Assembly: GCA_029216955.1 (NCBI GenBank)
Contig: JANAVB010009598.1
Location: forward strand, 26,226,413-26,290,412
Direction: 5' to 3'
Length of the DNA stretch: 64,000 nucleotides
Origin: Iris pallida
Taxonomy: Eukaryota > Streptophyta > Magnoliopsida > Asparagales > Iridaceae
Shown here: positions 34,250-44,913 of the stretch, in pieces
How the letters are laid out: every line of letters begins with the position of its first letter
How positions within the stretch are numbered: position 1 is the first letter of the stretch
Program-made: the position numbers and the translations under genes
The notes under the pieces: generated by a model
What the model was told of the DNA's origin: nothing
What the model saw: only the letters and a program-made list of their open reading frames with translations
Database searches by the model: none

Positions 34250-36901
34250 TGTCACGCCCCAGAACCAGAATACTGGAGAGCGGGGGCAGACACAGCCAGC
34301 TACGTATATTGAAATAGAATACATCTCAACTATATGGTCACGGCTGTCTAGATATGAGGGTTTACTACAAGCCAGCAGTCTCTTAAGGTCAAGCCTATTG
34401 TCTCAATCTCAAGCAATTAACAGAGTTACAAGATGTTAGAGCATCAAATATATATATATAAGGCATCCCAAATATTACATATTGGATGATCATGAAGCTA
34501 GTCGTACAAAATGATAGGACTAGCAAGAGTTCAGTCATACATGATCAACCCTAGGATTTGTTAATCATGTTTACAGCCCGTAGGCAGACAGTAAGTAAAT
34601 GTGCATCGAGCTAACAGGTGCTCGTCGGCTAAACGCCTCAAAAGAATAAATTTACATATAAGTGGGTGAAACAAAAGGAAAACCCACTCTTGGCCCGGGT
34701 TCCGTCTAGTTGTCACCATTGGGCTGGAAGCTTGGTAGATCCCCGAGAGCTGCTCTGAAATCTGGCCACACAAAACCAGCTGGGTCAAACCCCAGAAAGA
34801 GCAAGTGCCACAAAGGAGGCCACAAATAAGAACAAAAGCCAGCATATCAGAACATAAAGAATAAAGGAAAGTACAAGTAATAAAAGTACACAGGATGATA
34901 AACGACTAGGGACGTGGAACCATTCCGGGAGCCAGGTTACAATCCTTAAACCAAACAAGGACCGGAATTGTAACCCTTCGCCTGAATAGCTCACTGCCTC
35001 TACCCATTTATCGTTAGAGATAAGTAAAACAATCATGATCAAGAGTTCCAGGTACAAGGCTAGACAAGACTTAGATAGGGCTGGACACCATTCATTCACA
35101 ATCGGCCAAGCAAGTACTACGACTTACTACTTTAACTAACTAGGGTTATCACAAGCCTAATTACTAACAAGATGCAAGTGAGAAACTCCTAGTCCCAAGC
35201 CCTGCAGACCATCCAGTTATCCTTCCGCGGGTTGAGAGTTATAGTTGGGTACATCGCCCGGGAGACAAATGTACCCTTAGGTGACTTAGAGGGTGCAACA
35301 CATGACAGTGTGCTGGAAATGTGCTCTACTCGTCGGCAAGCTACAAGTCCATTAAAGTGCCCAGATAACGAGATTGCCTGAGACTAGGAATTCTCCATGT
35401 TCTAGTTTGATCTAATAATTAGCATAATCCAATTTAGCGCGAGTCCCTGGCCGTGGTACCCAGGAAGTCACGTCCTAGACATGATACAAGACAAGACAAG
35501 TGGATTGTGCAAACAAGCAAGCAGGAACACCCACGGTGTCAAGGAAAGTCAAGTCAAGTTATCAAGTCAAGTCAAGTCAAGAGTGCGCCGCCATGGGCCA
35601 CTATCAAGTTATCAAGGTAAATCATGTCAGGGTACTTGTCAGGGGTGCGCCACGACGGGCCACTATCAAGTCAGGTTGGTCATGTCAGGAGTGCATCACT
35701 ACGGGTCACTGTCATGTTATACTAGTTCCTTGTCATACCATGCTGTGTACAATAGTTATTCCAAACATATTAAGCAAAATCAAGTTCATGCCAAAAGGCG
35801 TAAGGATATAAAATGGGCGTAAAATACCTAATAAAATACTAATATAAAATAGGACTATAGAAGAGCCAAGATCAAGAAATAACAAATTCATCATAGACAA
35901 GTAGGTTGTGCAAGGGGGTCAGGAGTAGGTCTGCGCAGGGTGTGTACTGTGCGTGGAAGAGCTGCGCAAGAGTTGTCTTGCGCAAGGGTTACCTTGCGCA
36001 AGGATAGACTGCGCAGGGGTTACTTTGCGCAAGGGTGGTTTGCGCAAGGATGGGTTACGCAGAAGTGAATTGCGCAGGAGCGGTTTGCGCAGAAGTGAAT
36101 TGCGCAGGGGTTACTTTGCGCATGGCTGGATTGCGCATGGCTAGCTTGCGCCAGCGCAGTCCAGCGAAGCGCAAAGCGCTGGCCAAGTGACTGCGCAAAC
36201 GGCCATGCGCTAAAGAGCACAGGCCAGGGTGCGCAATCGGCCATGCGCTAAAAAGCGCAAGGCAGGGGGCTGTTCTTCCTGGCCGAGAGCAAGTCCAAAA
36301 ACACCAAGAACTTCAAATCTTCATATTTTTGTCAAATCAAAACCAAATCTAGATTTTCAAAGTTCTAACTTGAGTAAAATTAAATTCTCTTCCACATGGA
36401 AGCATCAAAACAAGCAAAAATCAAAGTTTAATAGATCAAAACCAAGGATTTTCGAAAATGGTTAAAACCTAGATCTAGAAGAATGAAAGCTCCAAATCAC
36501 AAAATGTCAAGTTCTAATGTTGATCTACATGTCCTAATCTATCAAATAGACAAATAAAATTGGGTGCTTATTTGTTGGCAAGGTGCACTTGCCTATTGGT
36601 TGGGGAGTTGTGTGGAAGAAGGAAGAAGAAGAAGTTTGTAAGAAATAAATGAGAGAATAAAGAGGAGAGAGAAAAGTAGGTGGTGTTATAAAGTGGGGGA
36701 GTTGTGGTGTGTTGAGGGAGGAGTGTAGGTTAAGGTGTTCCATTCATGATGAACCAAACTAAACCAACTTTCACGAAATAAAACCAAGCCATGGTCCAAA
36801 ATCCATTTACGAGAAACCAAAATCCGCAAGTCGAGAAAATAAAATACGTGCCAAAAATCAAATACGAGCATAAATACGAAATACAGGAAATGGGGGTGAC
36901 A
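34250..36901 (-). repeat. Element C 5' LTR (right on the map)
   Basis: A 2,652-bp LTR nearly identical to 26597-29246. Differences I noticed include C for T near 34268, A for G near 34464 and a 2-bp longer TA run near 34450; several fall at CpG. It ends GGGGGTGACA at 36901, directly followed by the ACAAC duplication (36902-36906). Confidence 0.95.
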
Positions 36902-36903
36902 AC

Positions 36904-37172
36904 AACGCATCGAACTATACCAAGCCCGTATATCACAGGCTTTCAACAAAAAGGTCAAGCAGAGGACTTTTCAAGTTGGCGACCTGGTTCTGGCAGTCAG
37001 GAGACCGATGGTGTTGACTCACAAAACACCAGGAAAGTTCGAGCCCAAGTGGGAAGGACCTTTCATCATAGAGACGGTATACTCAAACGGTGCTTACCGC
37101 CTCGCCAAATCCAATGGGGACTTGTTCATAATGCCCATCAACGACAAGTTCCTAAAGAAGTACTACTTTTGA
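36904..37172 (+). pseudogene. Element A integrase, C-terminal part
   Basis: Continues the integrase of A after element C: RIELYQARISQAFNKKV, then FQVGDLVLAVRRPM, GKFEPKWEGPFII, YSNGAYRLA and the end NDKFLKKYYF with TGA at 37170-37172. It matches the end of the B integrase closely (FDAKWEGPFVV, FLKKYYV). There is no chromodomain, as expected for Tat elements. This piece has no internal stop. Confidence 0.85.
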
Positions 37173-37805
37173 CATCTTTTAGACATATGCTTCCACCCGG
37201 GGATCTGTGGACCCAATCATCAGGACTCACAGACAATTCCCTTTCACAAAATCATACGCTTTCGGAACCCAGCTGTTTCGCAGCATCCCCTGTAGAAGGA
37301 CAACCACGTCCACATCACCTCTAAGTTGCCCTCCTACACCCTACAAAGCGGAATCTTATATCCCATAAGACTACGCTACCCACCATGTTTACCACGTCCA
37401 CATTACCTCTGAGTAAACATCCCGTACAGACAACCCCTGCGTTATCGTACATTGATCGCAGAACTTCCACGTCCACATTACCTCTGAGTAGTTCCGCGTA
37501 TCCCCCAGGATCATTCCTACCACGTCCATAACACCTCTGAGTAGGGAGATTCCACCACTTCAATCCCATATTTGCCATGTCTACATCACCTCTGAGCAAA
37601 CATGAGGGTTCTCTCAAACTTATTATCTGTACCTAAAAACCAAGGTACGCAAAAGATAATAGGTCCACACAAATCATCAAGTTCATGACAGCAAAAATGA
37701 ACACACCACAAAAAAACTTTATATTCTTTATTTTTAAATAGAGAGTGAAAGTTTACAACCCCAGCAAGAGTTGTAAAAATACAAAAAAAGAAGAGACTAC
37801 AATCC
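37173..37805. repeat. Convergent spacer of element A with five copies of a 23-bp motif
   Basis: This is the gap between the end of pol (plus) and the end of the antisense gene (minus). Five copies with the core CCACATTACCTCTGAGTA preceded by CACGT lie at 37305, 37393, 37468, 37521 and 37576; the last is diverged. Spacing is 53-88 bp, so they are dispersed, not strictly tandem. Element B has the motif once clearly (59134) and once weakly (59364) in the equivalent spacer. AT-rich AAAATAGAGAG and TTTTTTT stretches near 37710-37745 could serve 3' end formation. Function unknown. Confidence 0.75.
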
Positions 37806-39405
37806 CTAAACATCCCCAGGATTGGCCGAAAGCTCTTCAATCCGACGCCTCAAGTCCGTCGCTCGAGTCTCCACAGTCGCCAGGACTCGACGTTCAGCTT
37901 CTTGACGCATCGCTTCAATAGCCTCAGGAGAAGTATCATTTTCATGCTTCTCATCCAGCTGCTGCCGCTGTTGAGCCAAAGTAAGAGCCCGGTGGGTGAA
38001 AGCTGCCTCCTCCTTCTTGAATGCTACATGTTCAGCCTGGACACGTTCAGCGTCTAATAGAAGTCGGGCCCGTTGGTCCTCAAGACGGCAGATCTGGGCA
38101 TCAACCTCTGCGATACTAGTGTCCAACACAGCTCGTGCCTCCACTGTCTTTCGCGTAGACTGAGACAACCGCTCCACTGCAGCTTTAGTCTCAGCCACTT
38201 CACGTTACCAGACACTCACAGTAGCCTGGTAAGAAGACTCAATCTCGGCGATCAACTTCTCCTTCTCCGCATCTATCAGGACGGAGAGGTCATTTTGCTA
38301 GATGCGCTGTAATTCGGAAAGCCGCTGGTCCAACTCAGCCATCGAGGCTTCCAGAATGACGGCCATATGATCGTGGCCCTGGTGAATACGAATCAGGTTG
38401 ATATGAGGCAATGCCAGAGTTCTTGCCGTCGTAAAGATCGGCATCCATCACTGCCGATACCCCCTTCTGCAGCATTTTATACACTACCTCGACGATGAAT
38501 TTCACGTATTTATTTGCATCCGCCAGCACCTACAGCGTCATGGCAGGAGTCGGAGGAGCTGCTCTAGTTAGCGGACCGCAAGAAGGCCCGCCTGCTTCAA
38601 TCCGCGAAGCTGGAACCTCGGCATCAACAGGCTCTTCATCAACAGGGGCTTGACTACTAGCCCGAGGAGCCACAGGAACAGAAGAAGCCGAGACAGGCAT
38701 CGAGATAGTACCCCAAGTGGAAGGAGCAACAGAAGGTTCCATCAAACCCTTACCCTTCCCAAACTCGGAAGAATCCCCAACGTCAGTGGCCACCTCTTCA
38801 GCCCCCAACGTCCTATCAACAACTAGTACTTCCCCTGGTAGAACGGAGAGATCAATACTTGTCTCCTGACCCGCACCAAAAGTCAGGACCGGCAGACGAG
38901 TCTTCTCATCAAATCCCTCTACAGGGACAGGATTTGTCGCTACCTCCTGATCGGTAGCCACCTCAGCTTCTGCTGCTGAGTCTGTGGTAGGGCTCAGCAA
39001 TGTTACAGCCGACCTCCCCTCATCATGACAAGGAGGGGAATCAACCCCCTCCTCTGTTCCAACCACATCTGTTGCCCCCGCAACAGGCTCTTGTAACTCT
39101 GGAGCGACGTCATCTGAAGACGATGAACTCCACCCCACTTCATCACCAGGAAGCTTTATGTCTGCTGGACCCTCGGCATCCAAGGCCCTCGCTGCGGCCT
39201 TTATCATCTCGGAAGCTACTGCATCCTCAGCTTCCCTTCTGACATAATCTGGGGATGCTGGAATCTCCACGACAACAACATCCTCTGGATTCTCCTCCAT
39301 GGGAGACATCATAATCGGCGGGATGCTCATTTCAGACGAGTTCGCCATCTCCTTTGGCCGGCTCCCACCAGATTTTGGAGTACGGGGCCCCCTTTTTAGC
39401 AGCTC

Positions 39406-39472
39406 CTACAAAAAGGAAGCATTGGTTACATGAAATGTTGAATCTAAACCAGATTATATTAGACATCCTTAC
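39406..39472 (-). other. Candidate intron in the element A antisense gene
   Basis: On the minus strand the donor is GAG|GTAAGG and the acceptor CTTCCTTTTTGTAG|GAGC, length 67 nt, AT-rich with a pyrimidine tract. Element B has an 82-nt candidate intron at a comparable place, between the PMD/acidic region and the C-terminal part. Confidence 0.55.
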
Positions 39473-41776
39473 CTCTGCAGATGTCGAGTCCGACGACACA
39501 GTCGGTGACGATGTCTTCTTCTGCCTCTTTGATGCAGAAGAGCCAATCTCTGTACCCGTACGTCGTTTCGGTTGATCAACCGAAGGTTCAGCCTGACCCC
39601 CTGGAGATGCGGCAGGGGCACCTTGATGACCCACCACTGGCGGACAGTGTGATCGAGCCCTAGCCGATACATGTCCGGTCACCGCTAACGGGGTGCCTCC
39701 AACAAGACTTGTCTTCCTATCATACCCGGGAGGTGCGGCAGCCATAACACAGTAAAATTTGGCGGCCGTGTAAAGAATGGGCGACCGCAGATTCTGGACG
39801 GGCAGCATAAAGTGAGCTCCGGTACATCCAGCATTGTAGTAATGCCAAGCTCGTGCACCATCCAACAATCTTCCAACATACCCTAGGGTGATACTGGGAT
39901 TATCCAACATCAGCTGCGCATAACCAAATTATCGTGCAAAGCGGCTCGGTAAATACGGTTCCAGATAGCACTGATTCCTGTTCCGGTATACCGTATGGGA
40001 TGGCCGAATACTTTGCAACCAGCGGAATCCCCATAGAGGCAGAGTGGTGGCGTCTTTGCCCGAATCCATCAAGTCCTCATCGGCCTCAAAACCCGAGAAG
40101 ACAGGTCCTACTATAGTGATCTCTCACCCTGAAGGCGGGATAAAACCTTCCTGCAAATAGGGACACCAGAATGCAACCAGCTTCTCTGGCGGAAACGACG
40201 AAGGAATGCATCTCCGGCCCTATGGTCTTCTTCCGAACCCGGACTCATTACATTTGGATGGTGTAAAATCAACCACCCCATTAGATAATGAAATGGCAGT
40301 TCGGCACGTGGCAAGTTGTCATTCCTACCGCGATCATGGACCACGTTTCCCGTAAACTCCCGTAAACCTCGTAGCAGGTTACACACTATCGCGGGGAGAA
40401 GAGCCAAACGCCGGCCGAAAACCAACTTCACTGCTGGCAGGATTAAGTTTCGGGTTACCCTCTCTACGGAGCCTGACCCGCCCGAGAAAACGTAATCTCG
40501 AAGCCAAACCATCAGATATGCAGCTAATACTGCTTTCGACGACATCCGATGAGTTAGGTGCCAGAAACAGCTGTAGGAGCGTTCATTCGATTGCTAGTCC
40601 TCGTTCTCCTGGGATTCTTCTCACCTAACTTGCTCATTTTGGAAAGCACTTCGCTACGGGAAAGCGCTGGCGGAGTGGTAAATAGAGAGGGATCCTCCTT
40701 GTCTTGATTGAAGACGTAATCCCTCCAGGCGGTCATATGAGGCTGCGATCCGCTCTTATCCCTCTTCTGTATATAGTAATGATGACTCGCCACTTCCTTG
40801 AAGACGGCCATCATTTCTTCAGCTTTGTCCCCCAGGACTTGGAACTCCTCGTTCGTCGGGAAGTACTCCTCATAGGGTTCTGATCTCCAAGGGAGCTTTG
40901 ATACCTCGTGCATTTCATGAAGTGCAAGGCCTAGCTCCCCGACCGGAGTGAAGAAGGTCCCGGTATGGGTATCAAACATCTCCAGGAGCACGAGAAACAT
41001 ATGCCGGTTGATGTCAACACCTGCATGAGTAGCATGAATCACAGCAGTCAGCCCCATCTCTTGGAGTTCGGTTTAAAACCGTGACAACATCCAGAGTGTC
41101 AGCTTGTCCCAATTGGCAACATAATGACACCAACCCTCTACCCGAAATTCACCTTTCGGGTATGATTGCTCCATCAAAAGTATACGATTGGCAAAAGTCG
41201 AAGTGCCAAAGGCAAATGTATTTGCGACAACATCACTATAAATGCTCCCAGGGCGTAGAGTCCGCCAGGTAAAAGAAGGCCCAGCCCGCACGGCGGTCAA
41301 AGTATCCCTTTAATTTGAGGTAGAGTCGATCTTTAGGATGCCTACCACCGCTCCTCCCTGAGATGAGGTTAGATCCCAAGACATCCTCCTCTTGGAAGCA
41401 AGACGACAGAAGGCCGTCAGAGGCTATTGGCGTTCGAGCTGCTTAACGGTCATGTGCACTCCCCTTGCTGTAAAAAACCAGTCTTTCTTGACCTTCAACA
41501 CCTTTGCTTCAGTAGAGGTAAGGCGGTCCCCAAACAGGAACTCAGGCTTCAAGAAGGTCACTTCATTTGATGTGGCAGACTTCAAAACACCATGCTCCAT
41601 CATCCGTTTGAGGAACCTATACGGTTGTTCCCGGATTTGAGCTATCCTTTCGGGAGGCTGATCTAGCATGATAGTAGTTCGAGCAGGATTTATCACCTCC
41701 TCATCGTAATCTACTCCCATCTGGCAGAGGGCAGCATCCAGAAGCACCTCGTTCAGGAGTAGGACAGTCATTGATA

Positions 41777-42141
41777 CTGGTGTTCAAACAAAGAAAGCAA
41801 AGATTCAGCGATGTTACACAACAAAAGAATCTAAGCCACGTTTCTCACCGAAGAGCGCATCAGGATCATGCACGTCAGCGGTAGAGCTTCGTCGTATCTT
41901 CAGGGTTTAAACCCATGCGCGTCAACAGAGCCTCGCCGCATCTTCAGGGTTTAAACCCATGCGCGTCAGCGGAGCCTCGGCACATCTTCAGGGTTTAAAC
42001 CTATGCGCGTCAGCAGTAGAGCCTCGGCGCACCTTCAGGGTTTAAACCCATGCACGTCGGCGAACCTCAGCACATCATCAAGACTCAAGGTCCATGCGCG
42101 TCGGCGTATGTATGATACAAGAACGGGATGATGAAACTCAC
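41777..42141 (-). other. Candidate first intron of the element A antisense gene, hosting a minisatellite
   Basis: The donor G|GTGAGT at 42142/42141 and the acceptor TTTGAACACCAG before 41776 give a 365-nt intron. Splicing joins 115 nt of exon 1 to exon 2 in frame (phase 1). Within it, five units of 43-47 bp (41884-42106, with a partial unit before) each carry CATGCGCGTC and most carry the palindrome GGGTTTAAACCC. An alternative donor-like CG|GTGAGA lies near 41849. Confidence 0.55.
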
Positions 42142-42350
42142 CAACCACCGATGGTCGAACTTCAACGGGTGGACGGGGAACATCAGTCACAACAGCCTCT
42201 ACAGGCTCTTTTCCTTTGCCTCGTCCAGCACCGCCATGAGAAGTCTTAGGAGCCATTGCTTGAGAGAAGAAAAGTTAGGGTTTTGAGGAAGAACTCTAAA
42301 AAGCAAAAGCAAGGAGAAGAAGAATTCTCTCTCTCACTCCATCTCTCGCC

Positions 42351-42358
42351 TATTTATA
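42351..42358 (-). promoter_or_regulatory. TATA box of the element A antisense gene
   Basis: GCCTATAAATAGGC on the minus strand, about 95 bp before the antisense ATG at 42256 and followed by GAGAGATGGAGTGAGAGAGAG-type purine sequence (shown here in part) as a start region. The same box and context occur in the A-prime fragment at 13072-13079. The gene thus appears to have its own promoter, separate from the LTR. Confidence 0.6.
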
Positions 42359-42612
42359 GGCTTGGTCGCACGCGTGAACCGATGAAGTTTGACCTCAGCC
42401 GTCGCCACGGGTTCTGTGAAGAGATAACCGCAAATAAAACCAAAAAGATTATCATTAATCTTTCTTGGTTATCGAGGCATCATCATTTGCAATAACTGAG
42501 CGAAGCATGCGCCTCATCACTGATGCGCAGAGTATCTATGCGCCCCGACAGTCGTGCGCCTCTACCACCATGCTTCTTATTCAAAGTATTCCAAAACTTA
42601 TCAAAAAGTTTT

Positions 42613-42632
42613 AAAAACTTTGAAGGGGGTCT
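42613..42632 (+). promoter_or_regulatory. Polypurine tract of element A
   Basis: AAAAACTTTGAAGGGGGTCT directly before the 3' LTR start TGTAGAAG at 42633. The A-prime fragment has the equivalent at 13324-13343. Confidence 0.75.
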
Positions 42633-44908
42633 TGTAGAAGCATGGAATTTCAGAACCAGAAAGCCCATGCGACAGAGCTTGGACAAAGCACTTCACAAAC
42701 AGCAAAAATAGGCATTGAAAGAAGACTTTTTATTACATATAAAAGTCTATTACATGTCTAAGAAAAGATTGTATAAAGGAAAATTTCTACAAAGAAAAGA
42801 TCCTAAGTCTACAGCCAGCAGCCACCATGCGCCCTCAAATAGGCGCAGCGATCACCATGCGCCCCCAGTCAGGCGCATCCCACCATGCACCCTCAGCAGG
42901 GTACATCCTTTTCAGCAGCTCAGTCATGTGCAACCTCAGTTATGTGCATCCCTTCGACAGCTCAGTTATGTGCATCCCTTCAGCAGCCCAGTTATGTACC
43001 GCTCTTCCAGCCAGGCTCACCGCCGTCTAAATGCTTTGACTATTGAAGCATTTATTGAGCAGAACGAGGGTGGCAATCAACCCTCTAGCTGAGGAAGAGC
43101 TCCCCAAACCGAGGAAGTGAAAAGCACCACAAGCCAACCTATGGCCAGGAGAGGCTTCAAAAGAGCCTCCAAAGGGGAAGAAAGACCGTAATCGAATCCG
43201 CGGCTAAAGGAGCAGCTTTCAACACAACCAGAATGGGCTACACCTATTTTGAAGGAAGAAAGAGCCACCAAAGCCGCAGCACCACCATTCCGATCCGCGG
43301 CTCTTCCTGCACAACGAAGATAAGGCTCAAGCATCCCTATCTTTGGATGCAACAGGCACCTTCTACCTGCCTCAGAAGCCCTCGACTCCGACTTTTGGAT
43401 GTAACAGTCACCTTCAAGTGCATCAATGAAGACATGGTGTCACATCTTCACCCTCGGGAGCATCTCGTCAACAGAATGCATCCGAGTAAACAAGTTCATA
43501 TTGGAAGAACGTGAGAGAACGAGAAACAAATTCTCTCCATGCCACTATTTATAGGCCGGGCAAATCAAACCCATGTGCCAAGTGGATGGCTCTCTGAATT
43601 CCGTGTAATGAATTTGCATTAAATGGATGAACCGGACGCTTCGAATTTAGCTAAGTCAAAACAGCTATTTAAAGCACTCGAAGATCGTAACAGTCGCACT
43701 ATTAAAGACGTGTCACGAAGCAGATGCGCCGGCCAGACCGTGTATCACACAGACGCGCCCTTCAACATCAAGCGCATCACACAGACGTGCCCTTCAGTAC
43801 CAAGCACATCACAGGGATGTGCCCCCCATGTGTCCCCATGCGCCTAGTGGGATGCCAACCGACGCGCCCACTCAGCTGTCCATCGAATGTCACAAACATT
43901 AAATACTGAACTGACAGAGTTGGCAGCACGCCTCCCGAAGTCTGAACAGTTGACAGCTTTTTCAGAAGACGAAGCATCGGCAACGTCAGTATCATCATTA
44001 CTTTCCTCCGACGGCTACTGCCACGTGGCCATCCAACCACTCGCATGCACCTCTGCAGCCATGCGCCCAAATCTGTATGCGCCTCAAAAGCCATGCGCCT
44101 CAGACTTTTTACTGATCCCTAAAGACGGAAGGAAAGTCACCATTAAAGCTCTGCATGTGCCTCAAAAGCCATGCGCCTCAGACTGCTCTTTGATCCCGAA
44201 AGACAGGATTAAAGTCACTACTGAAGCCTCACATGCGCCTCAAAAGCCATGCGTCCCGAATGGTTCATGACTCCTAAAGGTTACGTGCCAAAGCCTCCTC
44301 ATGCACCAAATCCTAGGCGCATCCTACCAGATTATTCCCCACCAAATCAGAGATCTCCGAGCCATGGGTCGATGACACATATCCTTTGACTCGACTCACC
44401 CAAGATCTCAGCAATAGAAAGATCTTCTCCTCTGCTACGTGCCGGTCCACAACAGCAGTATGAGGAATTCAACCCCTCGATCAGGGCACATCGTTTATAC
44501 GCCTCCATCAGCAATCAACATGTGGCGTCCCCACGACCAGGCGCATCCTACATGCGCGCATGATCAGCCAGCCTGCAAAGCTATAAATAGAGGGACCATT
44601 TCCTTCTTTCACACCTACCGACCTACACAAGGACAGAACACACAACGAACGAACACCAGAGAGACAGATACAGACACTCAATGTCTTCCTCCTCTCAGCA
44701 AGCTCCAGCACCCAGAGCAATCCAAGTCTTCAGAGAACCGATAACCGTCGTCAGATCGTCAACAGAGTCAACACATTACCACTCACTCCATCGAAAAAAG
44801 GGACCCAGATTAAACAAAAATGTACTCTTAGGACTACATCCAAGTCCTATATTGTAACACTTTCTATTATTATTGAAATTTGCAATCAAAAAATTTTAAT
44901 GGCAAACA
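42633..44908 (+). repeat. Element A 3' LTR
   Basis: 2,276 bp, TGTAGAAGCATGG to GGCAAACA. It carries the same TATA boxes (44582 plus, 43546 minus) and CATGCGCC arrays as the 5' LTR. Many differences from the 5' LTR are C/T or G/A, often at CpG, with a few small indels, for example near 43090. The GCACA duplication follows at 44909-44913. Confidence 0.9.
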
Positions 44909-44913
44909 GCACA

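Larger units (their letters stand above)
26597..36901 (-). mobile_element. Element C: young Tekay-like chromovirus nested in element A
   Basis: A complete 10,305-bp Ty3/gypsy element on the minus strand, with LTRs at 34250-36901 (5') and 26597-29246 (3'), 5-bp target duplication, polypurine tract and one gag-pol frame. The order protease, RT, RNase H, integrase, then a C-terminal chromodomain ending YPYLF fits the Tekay/Del clade. Its LTRs differ only at scattered, mostly CpG-type sites and small indels, and the coding frame has a single internal stop, so this is the youngest insertion in the window. Confidence 0.9.
37806..42256 (-). pseudogene. Element A antisense gene: PMD-like protein with acidic linker and coiled coil
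   Basis: A spliced gene opposite to gag-pol. Exon 1 (42256-42142) encodes MAPKTSHGGAGRGKGKEPVE, basic and Gly-rich. Exon 2 (41776-39473) encodes a PMD-like region: FLFGDRLTSTEAKVL, then TGTFFTPVGELGLALHEM near 40940 (the TF-P-GE--L-D pattern of plant mobile domains), PYEEYFP, LVFGRRLALLPAIVCNLLRG, ELPFHYLMGWL, EPYLPSRFAR followed by a TAA, and RLLDGARAWHYYNAG. Exon 3 (39405-37806) encodes an acidic, Glu/Asp/Ser-rich linker and a coiled coil (AETKAAVERLSQSTRK...). The product resembles element B's antisense protein throughout. Stops at 41424, 41073, 40554, about 39930 and 38530 and frameshifts make it a pseudogene. PMD family membership is by motif pattern and needs a profile search. Confidence 0.65.
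15932..44908 (+). mobile_element. Element A: Tat-lineage Ty3/gypsy retrotransposon with antisense gene
   Basis: LTRs at 15932-18223 and 42633-44908, target duplication GCACA, primer-binding site at 18227 and polypurine tract at 42613-42632. The total is 28,977 bp, of which 10,305 bp is nested element C plus its 5-bp duplication; the element itself is about 18.7 kb. Order: ORF1, Gag, protease, linker with G-patch-like module, RT, RNase H, archaeal-type RNase H, integrase, all in one original frame, then a minus-strand PMD-like gene. Dual RNase H, the Gag zinc motif CX2HX4HX4C and the primer site place it in the Tat/Ogre branch. More than ten stops, frameshifts in 22.9-23.4 kb and a 6-bp loss in the RT active site make it non-autonomous. 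Confidence 0.9.

Noticed and set aside
37806..42256. An ordinary host PMD gene interrupted by retrotransposons
   Set aside because: A second, diverged copy lies at exactly the same place in element B, and the gene is inside the LTR boundaries and target duplication of A, so it travels with the elements.
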